Assembly (NCBI RefSeq): GCF_034314045.1 | Contig: NZ_JAVIWL010000001.1 | Location: 2,852,001 to 2,916,000, forward strand | Direction of reading: 5' to 3' | Length of the DNA: 64,000 nucleotides | Source of the DNA: Glaciimonas sp. CA11.2 | GTDB taxonomy: Bacteria > Pseudomonadota > Gammaproteobacteria > Burkholderiales > Burkholderiaceae_D | Part shown: positions 46,644-56,062 of the stretch, piece after piece | Layout: each line of letters begins with the position of its first letter | How positions within the stretch are numbered: the stretch's first letter is position 1 | Translations under genes and position numbers: made by a program | Notes under the pieces: generated by a model | Database searches by the model: none | Told to the model about the DNA's origin: nothing | What the model saw: the letters and a program-made list of their open reading frames with translations, nothing else

Positions 46644-48008
46644 TTAATAAAACTGCGCCAGGATTGGAAACTGTTTCACCACCAACGGTATTACGTGCGC
46701 GGAAGCTAACGCGCCAACAATACCGACGATAGATATCGACACCATCGCCAACGATAGCCGCACTGTCAAACCACGATTGCGCGCCCGTAATACCAAAGGA
46801 AGATTAATCAGGACGCTCGCCAACGATGCGATCACCGCGCCGGTCGATACGACATGCGCAGATATTGCGTTGTTGGTCAGTAAGCTAGCCGCGGCCGCGA
46901 CAGCGCTGGCACTAGATACAATCCCACCGATCAGGCTGACGGCATAAAAGCCGAACTCGCCGAAGTAATTTTGGGTCAGGACGCCAGCGATGTGCAATAT
47001 CAAAAACAGCAGTCCATACTTTAGCGCCGCAGGCACCGAGAATGGCAGCGGCAAATCGACCGGTTCAGCTTGATGATCATCGGTTGTGCGATTTGCATTG
47101 CGGTCCATGAAGAACCAGGCCGCATTGACTAATAGCATCAGGAAGAACGGCACCGCCGCCGTCAATGCCGCCGCCGGTGCCAGAATAAATAAGAGGCAAG
47201 CGTTACGTATCGTCATTGCAGAAGTTGCCAGCAAAATACCGCGATAGGCGGCACTGACTGTTTCCGGATGATTGTCTTTTGCGCGTGATGCCATCTCGTT
47301 GACGGTGACGCTGCTATTCACTAATCCACCCAAAAATCCCGCTAGAGCGATTCCCCGTGTTCCGTAGATTTTCCAGAGTACGTAGTTGACGAAGCCAATG
47401 CCCGCAATCAAAATGACTGTAATCCACGCTGCACGCGGTTCGATCAAATTCCATGGCCCAATCGGCCCCATCGGCAATGCCGGATAAATTACGATAGCCA
47501 AAATCGCCAACATCAACGCCGAGCGCATTTCGGCCTCAGTCAGGCCGACGCTGAATCCTGCAAGGCGATCTTTCCATGCCAATAACGCCGTGACGATCAC
47601 CATCACGGAGGCCGGTGTTGCGGTGTGGCCCTTGCCACACAAGATACCAATCACGCAGGTAACCAACATGGCAGCCGAGGTCGTCAACTCGGTGCTGACG
47701 TGCGTTCGCAATCGTTGCAGGTTTAAAAAGATGGTCAAACCACCCGTCAGAAATAAAATAAGATAGGCGTAGTTATCGCCGAGAATACCGCCCATTCCAC
47801 CCAACAGAGCAATCAGGCCGAATGTCCGTAAGCCCGCTTCTTTGCCGCGCCGCTCCCGCTCTAACCCTATCAAGAGTCCCAGCGCTAGTGCCAATCCGAG
47901 TCGTGTCAGGCTGATCAAATACGGCCATTTCACTTCGGGCAGCGACATGCCGATCTGGATCAGTGGTTGTGCGGCGATATTGATGGTATGAGGATCGATA
48001 ACTGTCAT
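46644..48008 (-). CDS. MgtC/DUF4010 family membrane protein
   Basis: A 454-residue inner-membrane protein with about 11-12 hydrophobic spans. The N-terminal part is MgtC-like: LGLALALGLLIGLERERRGK near residues 35-54 and AGLRTFGLIALLGGMGG near 56-72. The longer C-terminal part is DUF4010 (GFLGGLVNSSVTVNEMASRA near 226-245, GGIVSSASAVAAAASLL). MgtC proteins are linked to magnesium limitation and acid survival in some bacteria; the role of this fused form is not settled. I use the ATG at 48008; a TTG three codons upstream also opens the frame, and neither has a clear ribosome site. Confidence 0.87.
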   Translation of the reverse strand: MTVIDPHTINIAAQPLIQIGMSLPEVKWPYLISLTRLGLALALGLLIGLERERRGKEAGLRTFGLIALLGGMGGILGDNYAYLILFLTGGLTIFLNLQRLRTHVSTELTTSAAMLVTCVIGILCGKGHTATPASVMVIVTALLAWKDRLAGFSVGLTEAEMRSALMLAILAIVIYPALPMGPIGPWNLIEPRAAWITVILIAGIGFVNYVLWKIYGTRGIALAGFLGGLVNSSVTVNEMASRAKDNHPETVSAAYRGILLATSAMTIRNACLLFILAPAAALTAAVPFFLMLLVNAAWFFMDRNANRTTDDHQAEPVDLPLPFSVPAALKYGLLFLILHIAGVLTQNYFGEFGFYAVSLIGGIVSSASAVAAAASLLTNNAISAHVVSTGAVIASLASVLINLPLVLRARNRGLTVRLSLAMVSISIVGIVGALASAHVIPLVVKQFPILAQFY

Positions 48009-48445
48009 GTAGGGCAAGCTTATTGTTGTTAGAGGAAACTATAAACGGAACGCGCGCACTTTGCTGAACTGAGATCAAAGTCTGACGATAAGACAAAAGA
48101 AATAGAATAAAGAAATAGAATAAAAAAATCGTTCTTTACTAAAGCAACCTCCCATCGGATTGTTGCAGATCGATGGAGGACACTTAATGAGAGGTGACTA
48201 AGGAAGCGCGCCCATTACATCTTAACTAAGCATGCGAGCATGCGTCCGCTTCTGGCATGTCAGTCGGGTTAACCGAGTAAGTCAAACTGAGACCGAAGCA
48301 CAATCGACCCAACTGTCGATCAACTTATAGATTCTGCTAAAATTTCAGCGAGAATCCAACTACGAACAACGATGTATTATGCGCCAATTTATTATATAAA
48401 TCATTTATTCGCCAATCGAGCGCTATTTGCTCAATCAGACTACGC
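48009..48445. other. Intergenic region between MgtC-like and LysR genes
   Basis: No gene is supported in 437 bp. It contains a 13-bp direct repeat, AGAAATAGAATAA twice in tandem (48098-48123). The right end holds the 3' side of the LysR gene, without an evident terminator. Confidence 0.5.
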
Positions 48446-49387
48446 TCAATAAATCGTTTTCGCAGCCTCTCGAATAGCTTGCTGCAAAATCTTGGCGCCC
48501 GGTGAAAGTAGTTGATTGCGCCGTGTGATGATGCCGAAGCCATCCATTTTGCAAGGTAACTCAATCGGCAAAATTGCCAGGACGTTTAGTTGAGCGTAGA
48601 AGCGCGATACCTCGACCGGCATAACATGCAAAAAGTCGGTTTGCTGAAGCAGGCTAATGATGGCCAGCGCCGCAGTGGTGTCGATCACATTTGAAGGCGG
48701 TGGCAAACCATTTTTGTGAAACATCATATCGCTACGATGACGCAAAATACTGCCGCGTGGCGAGAGTATCCAGCCCGCGTCAGCAATATCTTTTAGCTGC
48801 AAATTTGACACGTTCCGTAACGGGTGATCAATGCGAGCGACCGCACATACCGGTTCATCTGCCAGTTCTTCATATTCGAGATTGCCGTTATCTTCCTGAT
48901 CAAGGATACGCGCCACCATAAAATCTAGCGAACCACGTTGCATGCGTTCCAGCAGGATATTACTGCTTTCGATTTCAATACCAATCCGTAACATCGGCGA
49001 GTGCTGCTTCACACGCGCAATCGCAGCGGGTACCAGATTCATCCCCGGCGTAAGAATCGCACCGACATCCACCTGTCCGGACAAGCCTGATTTGAGCGCC
49101 GTGATGTCATCGTGCGCCTGGGATAAACTCGTCAACGCCATTCGTGAATGGCGGATCATCGCATCTCCGTAAATCGTCGGTTTCATGCCGCGTGGCAAGC
49201 GCTCAAAAAGTTGTACATCCAGCATGTCTTCCAGATCCTTTAATTGCTTGGATGCGGCTGGTTGCGTCATGTTCAGTGCTTCAGCGGCCCGATGAATATT
49301 GCGTTCTTCGTCGAGTGCAATCAAAAGTAAAAGCTGGCGCGTTTTAAGCCGTGCGCGGAGAAACCAGTTGCTGTCGCTGTGTGACAT
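48446..49387 (-). CDS. LysR-family transcriptional regulator
   Basis: A 313-residue LysR regulator. The winged helix-turn-helix is at residues about 15-75 (IHRAAEALNMTQPAASKQLK, then LFERLPRGMKPT). The effector-binding domain follows from about 95 (VDVGAILTPGMNLVP, LDFMVARILD, GWILSPRGSILR). The N-terminal region resembles GbpR-type regulators of sugar uptake and use, which fits its neighbours: a sugar dehydrogenase and lactonase transcribed away from it. The ATG at 49387 is preferred to a TTG four codons upstream. Confidence 0.92.
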   Translation of the reverse strand: MSHSDSNWFLRARLKTRQLLLLIALDEERNIHRAAEALNMTQPAASKQLKDLEDMLDVQLFERLPRGMKPTIYGDAMIRHSRMALTSLSQAHDDITALKSGLSGQVDVGAILTPGMNLVPAAIARVKQHSPMLRIGIEIESSNILLERMQRGSLDFMVARILDQEDNGNLEYEELADEPVCAVARIDHPLRNVSNLQLKDIADAGWILSPRGSILRHRSDMMFHKNGLPPPSNVIDTTAALAIISLLQQTDFLHVMPVEVSRFYAQLNVLAILPIELPCKMDGFGIITRRNQLLSPGAKILQQAIREAAKTIY

Positions 49388-49811
49388 ATGTTGTCCCAAT
49401 TAACTAATTATTATCAATAGGACTTACGCAAAATCTCAGTTACCGGAATGCGTTCTCCTAGCGACTTGTACGGCCCGACTTATGCAGCCCGGAATCCACA
49501 GACTGTCTTCCGTTGCAGTGTGGGCAGGCGGTTGCTCGGATCGTATTACGTAAACCTTGTTGAATAAGGTCTTTTTAAATGATACCAAATTCAGTATTGA
49601 TTGGGCGTAATAATTCATTAGAAAGATATCGCATACTTCTTTACAATCATCGAGTAATAATCGGACACTAATGTCTAGTGAGCGCTATTTTCTCAAAGCA
49701 GTACTAGATGCGTCGGTCAATGCCTGGCGTTGAGGCAATAGTTTTACTGTCCTCCGTCAAATTTGAGCGTCAGCCAACGCGATTAATAATCTCTCAACAG
49801 GACACAAGAAC
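49388..49811. other. Divergent control region of LysR gene and sugar oxidation genes
   Basis: No gene is seen in 424 bp. As the shared upstream region of a LysR gene and its likely targets it should hold the regulator binding site, but I could not pick out a convincing T-N11-A box. Confidence 0.45.
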
Positions 49812-50597
49812 ATGACCAGCTTGAACAAAACTTACGCCAGCTATCCTAGTTTGATGGACCGCACGGTCTTGATCAGCGGAGGAACAACCGGCATTGGCGC
49901 CGATATCGTCGCGCAATTTGTGGAACAGGGCGCAAAGGTAAGCTTCCTTGGACGTAATCGCGATGCTGCAGAAAAATTGATCGCAGCAGTCGCGGCCGAA
50001 GGTTCTGGCCGTCACGTGCCACTTTTTTTGCAATGTGATGTCTGCGATATTCCGGCACTGCAAACTGCGATTAGCGCAGCGCGCGATCACTTCGGACCGA
50101 TTTCGGTATTGGTAAATAATGCCGCCAATGATCAGCGTCATAGCATTGAAGAAACCACCGTCGCCAGTTGGGATAACGGCATGGCAGTTAACTTACGCCA
50201 TCAGTTTTTTGCGGCGCAAGCAGTGATCACTGACATGCAAAAATTGGGAGGCGGTTCCATTATTAATTTAGGCTCAATTAGCTGGAAAAACAAAACCGGC
50301 GGCATGCCAGCGTACACCACATCAAAAGCAGCGATTCAAGGCTTAACCCGTTCTTTAGCGCGTGATTTAGGGCCACATAATATTCGCGTCAATACCTTGG
50401 TCCCTGGCTGGGTAATGACCGAGAAGCAAGTCACAATGTGGCTCGATGAAGCCGGTGATCGTGAAATTGATCAGATGCAGTGCCTGAAGGCCCGTCTTGA
50501 TTCAGCCGATATTTCGCGCATGGCATTGTTTCTGGCAGCCGATGACAGCAAGATGTGTACTGCGCAGGATTTTATCGTCGATGGCGGCTGGGTTTAA
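49812..50597 (+). CDS. SDR-family sugar 1-dehydrogenase (XylB-like)
   Basis: A 261-residue short-chain dehydrogenase. The NAD(P) motif is LISGGTTGIGADIV near residues 20-33, NNAANDQRH is near 99-107, and the catalytic set is Ser in LGSISWKN, then YTTSK with Tyr and Lys near 171-175. The segments VNLRHQFFAAQAV, QCLKAR and CTAQDFIVDGGW closely resemble Caulobacter XylB, D-xylose 1-dehydrogenase. The neighbouring SMP-30 lactonase supports an aldose-to-lactone-to-acid route. Xylose, arabinose, galactose and fucose are all possible substrates. Confidence 0.88.
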   Translation: MTSLNKTYASYPSLMDRTVLISGGTTGIGADIVAQFVEQGAKVSFLGRNRDAAEKLIAAVAAEGSGRHVPLFLQCDVCDIPALQTAISAARDHFGPISVLVNNAANDQRHSIEETTVASWDNGMAVNLRHQFFAAQAVITDMQKLGGGSIINLGSISWKNKTGGMPAYTTSKAAIQGLTRSLARDLGPHNIRVNTLVPGWVMTEKQVTMWLDEAGDREIDQMQCLKARLDSADISRMALFLAADDSKMCTAQDFIVDGGWV

Positions 50598-50638
50598 TGC
50601 AAGCGCCATTAGCACAAGCAATACAAACGGAAACCAAG

Positions 50639-51550
50639 ATGACGACAGTTAAATTGCTGGTAGATGGCAAGCATTTGCTAGGCGAGGGTGTCTTATGGTG
50701 CGAACGCTCCGGACGCTTGTTGTGGACCGATATTCTGGCATCGCGGCTGTGGTGCCACACGCTTGCTAATGGCGAAACTCAAAGTTGGGCGATGCCTGAG
50801 ATGCTGGCAACCTTTGCGCTGACGTTGGACGATGACAGATTGTTGCTGGGTCTTGCATCACAATTGGCGTGGTTTCACTTTTCCAGCGGCAAAGTCACGC
50901 CGATTGTCGCGGTCGAATCCGACCTGCTCACAACCCGTATTAACGACGGCCGTTGTGATCGTCAGGGGCGGTTCGTATTCGGCACAAAATCCGACGCCTC
51001 AGATCGTGCGCCGAATTGCAGCTTCTATCGCCTCAATACAGATTTGACACTTGAACGCTTACCGCTTTCTCCCGTCGTGATCAGCAACAGTATCTGCTTC
51101 AGTCCAGATAGCGCAACGATGTATTACTGCGACACGATCAGCAACACGATTCGCTGCTGCGACTACGAATCGTTAGACAAAACCGTACCGGTACAAGCCT
51201 TCAACAATGACCGCCTATTCGCGGACCTGCATGATCAACCCGGCTCACCGGACGGTTCCACCATCGATAGCCAGGGCTGTCTATGGAACGCCCAATGGGG
51301 CGGTTACCGTGTTGTGCGTTTCACCCCCGACGGTCAAATCGACCGTATCATCGCCATACCAGTATCCCAACCTAGCTGCGTCGCCTTCGGCGGACCCGGA
51401 TTGTCCACGCTGTTTGTCACAACAGCCCGCGAAGACTTATCCGAACAAACGTTACAATCAGAGCCACAAGCTGGCGGTGTTTTTAATATATCGCTCGAAG
51501 ATGTGCGGGGTTTGCCGGAAGGGCGGTTTAAGGGGGGGGGCGGTGCTTAG
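50639..51550 (+). CDS. SMP-30/gluconolactonase-family sugar lactonase
   Basis: A 303-residue six-bladed beta-propeller lactonase, expected to hydrolyse the sugar lactone made by the adjacent dehydrogenase. Metal and substrate site features are LGEGVLW with the Glu ligand near residue 15, INDGRCDRQGRFVFG near 101-115, SNSICFSPDSATMYY near 145-159 with the Asn ligand, and GSPDGSTIDSQGCLWNAQWG near 202-221. The ATG at 50639 has GGAAA upstream; an ATG at 50597 overlaps the dehydrogenase stop and would add 14 residues. The C-terminal tail is set by a run of nine G just before the stop. Confidence 0.9.
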   Translation: MTTVKLLVDGKHLLGEGVLWCERSGRLLWTDILASRLWCHTLANGETQSWAMPEMLATFALTLDDDRLLLGLASQLAWFHFSSGKVTPIVAVESDLLTTRINDGRCDRQGRFVFGTKSDASDRAPNCSFYRLNTDLTLERLPLSPVVISNSICFSPDSATMYYCDTISNTIRCCDYESLDKTVPVQAFNNDRLFADLHDQPGSPDGSTIDSQGCLWNAQWGGYRVVRFTPDGQIDRIIAIPVSQPSCVAFGGPGLSTLFVTTAREDLSEQTLQSEPQAGGVFNISLEDVRGLPEGRFKGGGGA

Positions 51551-52233
51551 CGGGTTAGAGTTGGACCTTTATAAGCCAACATAATTACGTGACTTAGCAA
51601 ATTATGCGCAGTGACAAATGAATAAATCAATCTTTCAACGCCTGAAAAACTGGACGAAATCATCGTCGTAATTTGCGGTTGAAAGATTTTTTAAAACATA
51701 ATAAAAAATGTTGAACCTGACGTTTTAATTTGCCGATGTTCACCTTTAAACGACAATTCATGTAGTGCGCAGCTCGTCTATCTTGGATAGTTTATCTATG
51801 TAAGCTGCCACATGCCAAAATGTATCATCGTCGCACGACAATCGTAGTGGATTTACCCATCCATAATTAAGTAATTTACTTATTAACTAGGTTCCGCCTA
51901 TGTTATTGCCCAAAATTACGCCTATTATTTCGCACGTTACTTCACAAACTACATTCGGCAGGCGCGCTATATGGTGCAATTTTTTCAGTCAGGCGATGCG
52001 CATTGTCGAAGGCAGGCGAGGGAACAGCTATGATTTTTTTCGGCATCACTCATCCCCAGAATACGGGGGAGTGCTTTCTATTCTCTTTCACTGCTGGCAA
52101 GTGCAAGCACAGTATGTGCTAGCGATAAAAGCGGTGACGCTTTCTGATCGCTATTAAGTGAGAAGCGGCGTTAAAACAGAATTTTATTCGAACCAGCACT
52201 ACAACTGACAAACACTAAAATCCCATGCTCTCT
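51551..52233. other. Long AT-rich intergenic region
   Basis: No supported gene in 683 bp. An 85-codon frame near 51900 has no ribosome site or family features. The region and the gene after it look more AT-rich than the surroundings, which may mean acquired DNA. No repeats or integration sites were found. Confidence 0.5.
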
Positions 52234-53319
52234 ATGAAAAAATCCTATTGCTTTCTATTCCTGACAACAGCCGTAATTTTTACGACTCAACCGGTCTTGG
52301 GCAGTGAGGTATTCGTTTTAAAATCTTCTGAACCACACTATTTAACAACCGCAGTTGTTCCGTCCTGTGTCACAGAAGCGCGTGCAATTAGCGCGAATGG
52401 CAAGTTCGTCGTTGGAAGCAGTGACGTTAAGAGCGATGGCAATTGTAATCCCCATGCCTTCGTATGGTCAGAAAAAACAGGCATGATAGACATCAATAAA
52501 GATGCGGCACCTTGGTCATGGGCTACTGCCGTCAATATGGATGGAACTGTTATTGCCGGAATGCTGCAACGCCCAGGACGAGAAGATCCACGTCCATTTA
52601 AGTGGACGGCAGAAACAGGTATCGTTGATTTGACACAAATCAACGCTCAATTAGAAACTTTTTGTCCTGCTGTGCTGAGTGCTGATGGAGCAACAATGGG
52701 CGGAAGGATTCTTAATCCGAAGAACAGTGCAGAAACACGCGCCGTCTTGGTTTCAAACGATGTCATCACGTTTCTTGGATCGAAACAAAAAAATGAAGCT
52801 TCTCGTGTAAAAGCTATGACACCCAATGGTGAAGTTGTGGTTGGAGAAATTAATAACCATGTATTTAGGTGGAAAAAAGGAGATGGATTAAAAGATATAT
52901 CTATAGTTAAAGGTCGACGCCTATCAAGCTATGCAAATGGCGTAAGCGATGATGGTTCGGTCGTCGTCGGTTCAGTGTTCATAGATGGCGCAGAGCGCGC
53001 ATATCGGTGGACAGAAAAAGAGGGCATAAAAAATTTAGGCACGCTAATTAAGACCAAAGGTACATATGATGTGTATTCAAAAGCCTTCGCTGTCAGCGGG
53101 GACGGCAAGATTGTGTATGGAATTTCATCCGCCAACAGTGAAGAAGAAAATCACTTATTTCGATGGACTGCCGACACAGGAATGGTGGATTTAGGAAAAA
53201 CAACCGGGAATATTTCAGAGCGCAATATTGCTGGAGTATCGTCCGATGGCAGCATATTGGCTGGGTCTGCACCTCACGGAGGATGGGAAAAAACTGCATT
53301 TATACAAAAATTAAACTAA
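52234..53319 (+). CDS. Secreted HAF-repeat protein
   Basis: A 361-residue protein with a signal peptide at residues 1-23 (LFLTTAVIFTTQPVLG). The rest is seven copies of a repeat about 47 residues long. Each has an A-x-S-x-D-G-x4-VG type strand pair (ARAISANGKFVVGS, ATAVNMDGTVIAGM, ANGVSDDGSVVVGS, IAGVSSDGSILAGS), most followed by a HAFVWSEKTGMIDI-like strand with a conserved Trp and Gly. This is the HAF repeat, and the set may form a beta-propeller. No outer-membrane barrel is present at the C-terminus, unlike HAF autotransporters. The function is unknown. The coding sequence is noticeably AT-richer than its neighbours, and the ribosome site is poor. An ATG 9 bp upstream is an alternative start. 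Confidence 0.8.
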   Translation: MKKSYCFLFLTTAVIFTTQPVLGSEVFVLKSSEPHYLTTAVVPSCVTEARAISANGKFVVGSSDVKSDGNCNPHAFVWSEKTGMIDINKDAAPWSWATAVNMDGTVIAGMLQRPGREDPRPFKWTAETGIVDLTQINAQLETFCPAVLSADGATMGGRILNPKNSAETRAVLVSNDVITFLGSKQKNEASRVKAMTPNGEVVVGEINNHVFRWKKGDGLKDISIVKGRRLSSYANGVSDDGSVVVGSVFIDGAERAYRWTEKEGIKNLGTLIKTKGTYDVYSKAFAVSGDGKIVYGISSANSEEENHLFRWTADTGMVDLGKTTGNISERNIAGVSSDGSILAGSAPHGGWEKTAFIQKLN

Positions 53320-53504
53320 ATCTCAACATAAAACACTACAAATCAATTTAATTCGAGAATTCCAGCCGACTTAAATATTTACTTTTATTTGCAACTGCGC
53401 TAGTACTTTGAGCCTCTGAAATTTAGCTCTCCATAGATGATAAAAACAAACTCACCGATGGCATACTACATTTCAGGGAACTCCGAATAACAGTCAAATC
53501 ACAC

Positions 53505-55670
53505 TCAACCCAATATCCGTCCAATATCCGCACTTCTCAAAGAAATCTTATCCGCATCCTGATACAGCAACTCAACCCGACGCTGCAACGGCCACCAACC
53601 CTTCCACAAAGCAGTCTCAGCCGTTATGTCAACCGGCTCAACCGACAACTCATTCGTGTCTGTCAACGGATCACTTTTAGGGTTAAGAACCTGCTCAGCA
53701 AGCGTCAAAGAAAGGCAAACATGCGTAGTTGCCTGTTGCAACAGCGCATTCACCGCTGGCCGTGGCAAGCTCTCCTGATTTCGCCTGAGCAGCAAACGCA
53801 TTGCCGCCACATGCGCCATGACCAGATAATTTTGTACGATAAATTGATTCAGTTCTTCCACCGCCCGATGTTTGCTGGCGGGCTCGTCCAGCATGCGGAC
53901 AAGTGTGGAAACCAAATCCGCGATGCTGTCGAGAAAGCGTTTGCGAGATAGCCGATAAATAAAGTCATCCGGGGTTTTTGCTTGCAGCATATTATTCGCC
54001 GCTTCCAGATACCCCATATTGCTGGTGAGTACGCGACGCACAAGCTGCGGCAAGGTCCGATATTCCCAGCTTGGCAGCACAAAGCTGAACGCAGTGGCAA
54101 TTGCGGCGCCTATAATCGTATCCAGCAGGCGCTCGCCAATGACATGGCCGCTACTTGGAATCACTAAATTAATTTGTAGCAGAATCTGCATACTGGCGGC
54201 AATCGCCGTGTAGCGGTATTTAACGTAAATGAATGCGGGTGCAGCTACCGTCGCGAGGAATAAAAAGCCCAGGAGGGCGACTGGTTCGTGTACGAAACGC
54301 AGGATCAAGGCGGTCGCTACGCAGCCAATCAGGGTGCCGAGCAGACGGTCGCTTCGCCGTTGTTTAGTCTGACTGAAACTGGGTTTTAAAATGATGGCAA
54401 TCGTCAGCACGATCCAGTATCCATGCGAGGTATAGGGCAGATGCTCTGCGACCAGCAGGCCGACTGTAATCGCCATTGCTCCGCGTAAAGCAAAACGAAA
54501 CGCTGGTGATTGCCAACGCAAATTGGCTAGCAATACGCCCAGTTGATATTTTTGCTGCGTCAGAAACGGCGTCATGTCCGCGCCCAGCATATCCGGTAAT
54601 TCGCCGTGCGCGCTTTGCGTAGCGCGATGTAATTCGTCGATCATGTCGACTGTGTCGCGTATTTTGTTATAGGTGACGCGGATCAAATCCATTGCCGCTT
54701 CCGGTATTTTTCCGGCCAGGCTATCTTGTTGAAGCTGTTGCAATTCGACTTCAATGGCACGAAATTCAGCTTTATAACTGATCGTCCGGAAAGAGGCACG
54801 CTTGCGCGTGATGGCATAAGCGATAGTCTCAATATCCTTGGCCGCCTTGTTGATCAGGTCGCGAAAATAGGTCAGGATGTCGGCATCGGCAAAATTCTGG
54901 CGCAACTCCATATAGTCGGTGTGGGTCGACAATATATATTCATACAAATCGAACATGCCGAAATGTACCTGTACGAGAATCGCATTTTGTTGGCTTTTTG
55001 GACCACGTAAAATCAGATCGCGCGACGCTTGCTGTTTGTCTGCCAGTACAATTTGTTGGCGTACCAATCGATTAAACTGATTGTTTAGTTCGACATGCAT
55101 GTCGTAAAAGTCGGCTTTGATATCAAGGTAGCGCGCCAACTCAAATAATGCTTCGGCCAGAATTTGTTGTTTAATACGACGGCGCAAAAACCACGACACC
55201 ACCATCGAATATCCCAAATAAGCCATGCCGCCGCCAAAAAATACGCCGGTATGCAGAAATGCGCCTGCGATGGAGACGGTATTGCTCATGGATAGCGTCA
55301 TCGCGAACAGTGCAGCGAATTGCAAGGGCATTGCCTTCTTGCCGTAGACCACCATCATGCAAGCCAAAAATGTGACGAGTACCAGCATGATGCTTAACAG
55401 CCATTGAAACGGTGCGCAGAGACTAATAATCAACGTCACGATCGAACACAGCAACACGCTTGAAAGCATCTCGTTAAACTTGTGCCGCAAGGTGCTGGGC
55501 AAGTCCATCAAGCTGGTTGATAGCGCACCGATGCAGACCGTCATGGCGGTCGGCAGATCGGTGAACGGCAATACCAGCAAGGTAAAGCCGACGATGCCGG
55601 TGCCTATCCGAAGGCCGGTATAAAAATAGTGACTGAAAATAAACGTCCGTAAATCCAGGGCGTAATGCAT
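53505..55670 (-). CDS. FUSC-family inner-membrane protein (YccS/AaeB-like)
   Basis: A 721-residue protein with the fusaric acid resistance/YccS architecture: an N-terminal group of about five or six membrane spans (residues 15-165), a long cytoplasmic helical part (170-380, with LRQNFADADILTYFRDLIN), and a second membrane group near 390-520 holding the FUSC signature HGYWIVLTIAIILKPSFSQT and RLLGTLIGCVATAL. The C-terminal 200 residues are helical and soluble. Relatives export aromatic acids or are of unknown role. No AaeA-type adaptor gene is present. The start chosen has GAGAC upstream. The gene diverges from the kdp operon. Confidence 0.87.
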   Translation of the reverse strand: MHYALDLRTFIFSHYFYTGLRIGTGIVGFTLLVLPFTDLPTAMTVCIGALSTSLMDLPSTLRHKFNEMLSSVLLCSIVTLIISLCAPFQWLLSIMLVLVTFLACMMVVYGKKAMPLQFAALFAMTLSMSNTVSIAGAFLHTGVFFGGGMAYLGYSMVVSWFLRRRIKQQILAEALFELARYLDIKADFYDMHVELNNQFNRLVRQQIVLADKQQASRDLILRGPKSQQNAILVQVHFGMFDLYEYILSTHTDYMELRQNFADADILTYFRDLINKAAKDIETIAYAITRKRASFRTISYKAEFRAIEVELQQLQQDSLAGKIPEAAMDLIRVTYNKIRDTVDMIDELHRATQSAHGELPDMLGADMTPFLTQQKYQLGVLLANLRWQSPAFRFALRGAMAITVGLLVAEHLPYTSHGYWIVLTIAIILKPSFSQTKQRRSDRLLGTLIGCVATALILRFVHEPVALLGFLFLATVAAPAFIYVKYRYTAIAASMQILLQINLVIPSSGHVIGERLLDTIIGAAIATAFSFVLPSWEYRTLPQLVRRVLTSNMGYLEAANNMLQAKTPDDFIYRLSRKRFLDSIADLVSTLVRMLDEPASKHRAVEELNQFIVQNYLVMAHVAAMRLLLRRNQESLPRPAVNALLQQATTHVCLSLTLAEQVLNPKSDPLTDTNELSVEPVDITAETALWKGWWPLQRRVELLYQDADKISLRSADIGRILG

Positions 55671-56062
55671 AAGTAGTCTCTATAGCAATGACGGCAACGC
55701 GGGAAGTGTACCGCGTTTGCCCGTCGTTATTGTTAGCATCAAGGCAAAAAAATGCTGCGCTAACGATCCTAACAGGTTCAATTACGCAAAATAAATACTG
55801 CGAACGTCTATCGCTACATTCCCCTCCGTCGAGCGCCCGTTATGCAAACGATTAGCTTTAACTGGCGTAGCGGCGGTTTTTATCACGTTGCTCCGCCTGC
55901 TTGGGTTAACAGCTTTGGCATGTGCCCGATCAATTTGATCGCGATATAGCATTTATACCCGCATTTTTACACTTTGTTTACACCCATCATCATAGTCTTT
56001 ACACCGTTTTTAGAAGCTTCCCGATAGCCTGTAGTTGTTGAAACAATGTAATGAGGGCAATG
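55671..56062. other. Divergent control region of the kdp operon and FUSC gene
   Basis: No gene is seen in about 390 bp. The part nearest the kdp genes carries phased TTTACAC repeats, listed separately. Confidence 0.6.
55952..56004 (+). promoter_or_regulatory. Candidate KdpE binding region
   Basis: TTTATAC at 55952 is followed by three TTTACAC motifs at 55966, 55977 and 55998, spaced 11 and 21 bp, that is about one and two helical turns. The T-rich sequence with ACACCC resembles the KdpE site in the E. coli kdp promoter as I remember it. KdpE is an OmpR-type regulator, which binds tandem direct repeats. The region lies about 60 bp before the first small ORF of the operon. Confidence 0.6.

Noticed and set aside
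51900..52157. An 85-codon plus frame before the HAF-repeat gene
   Set aside because: No ribosome site, no motif, and atypical composition; likely chance.
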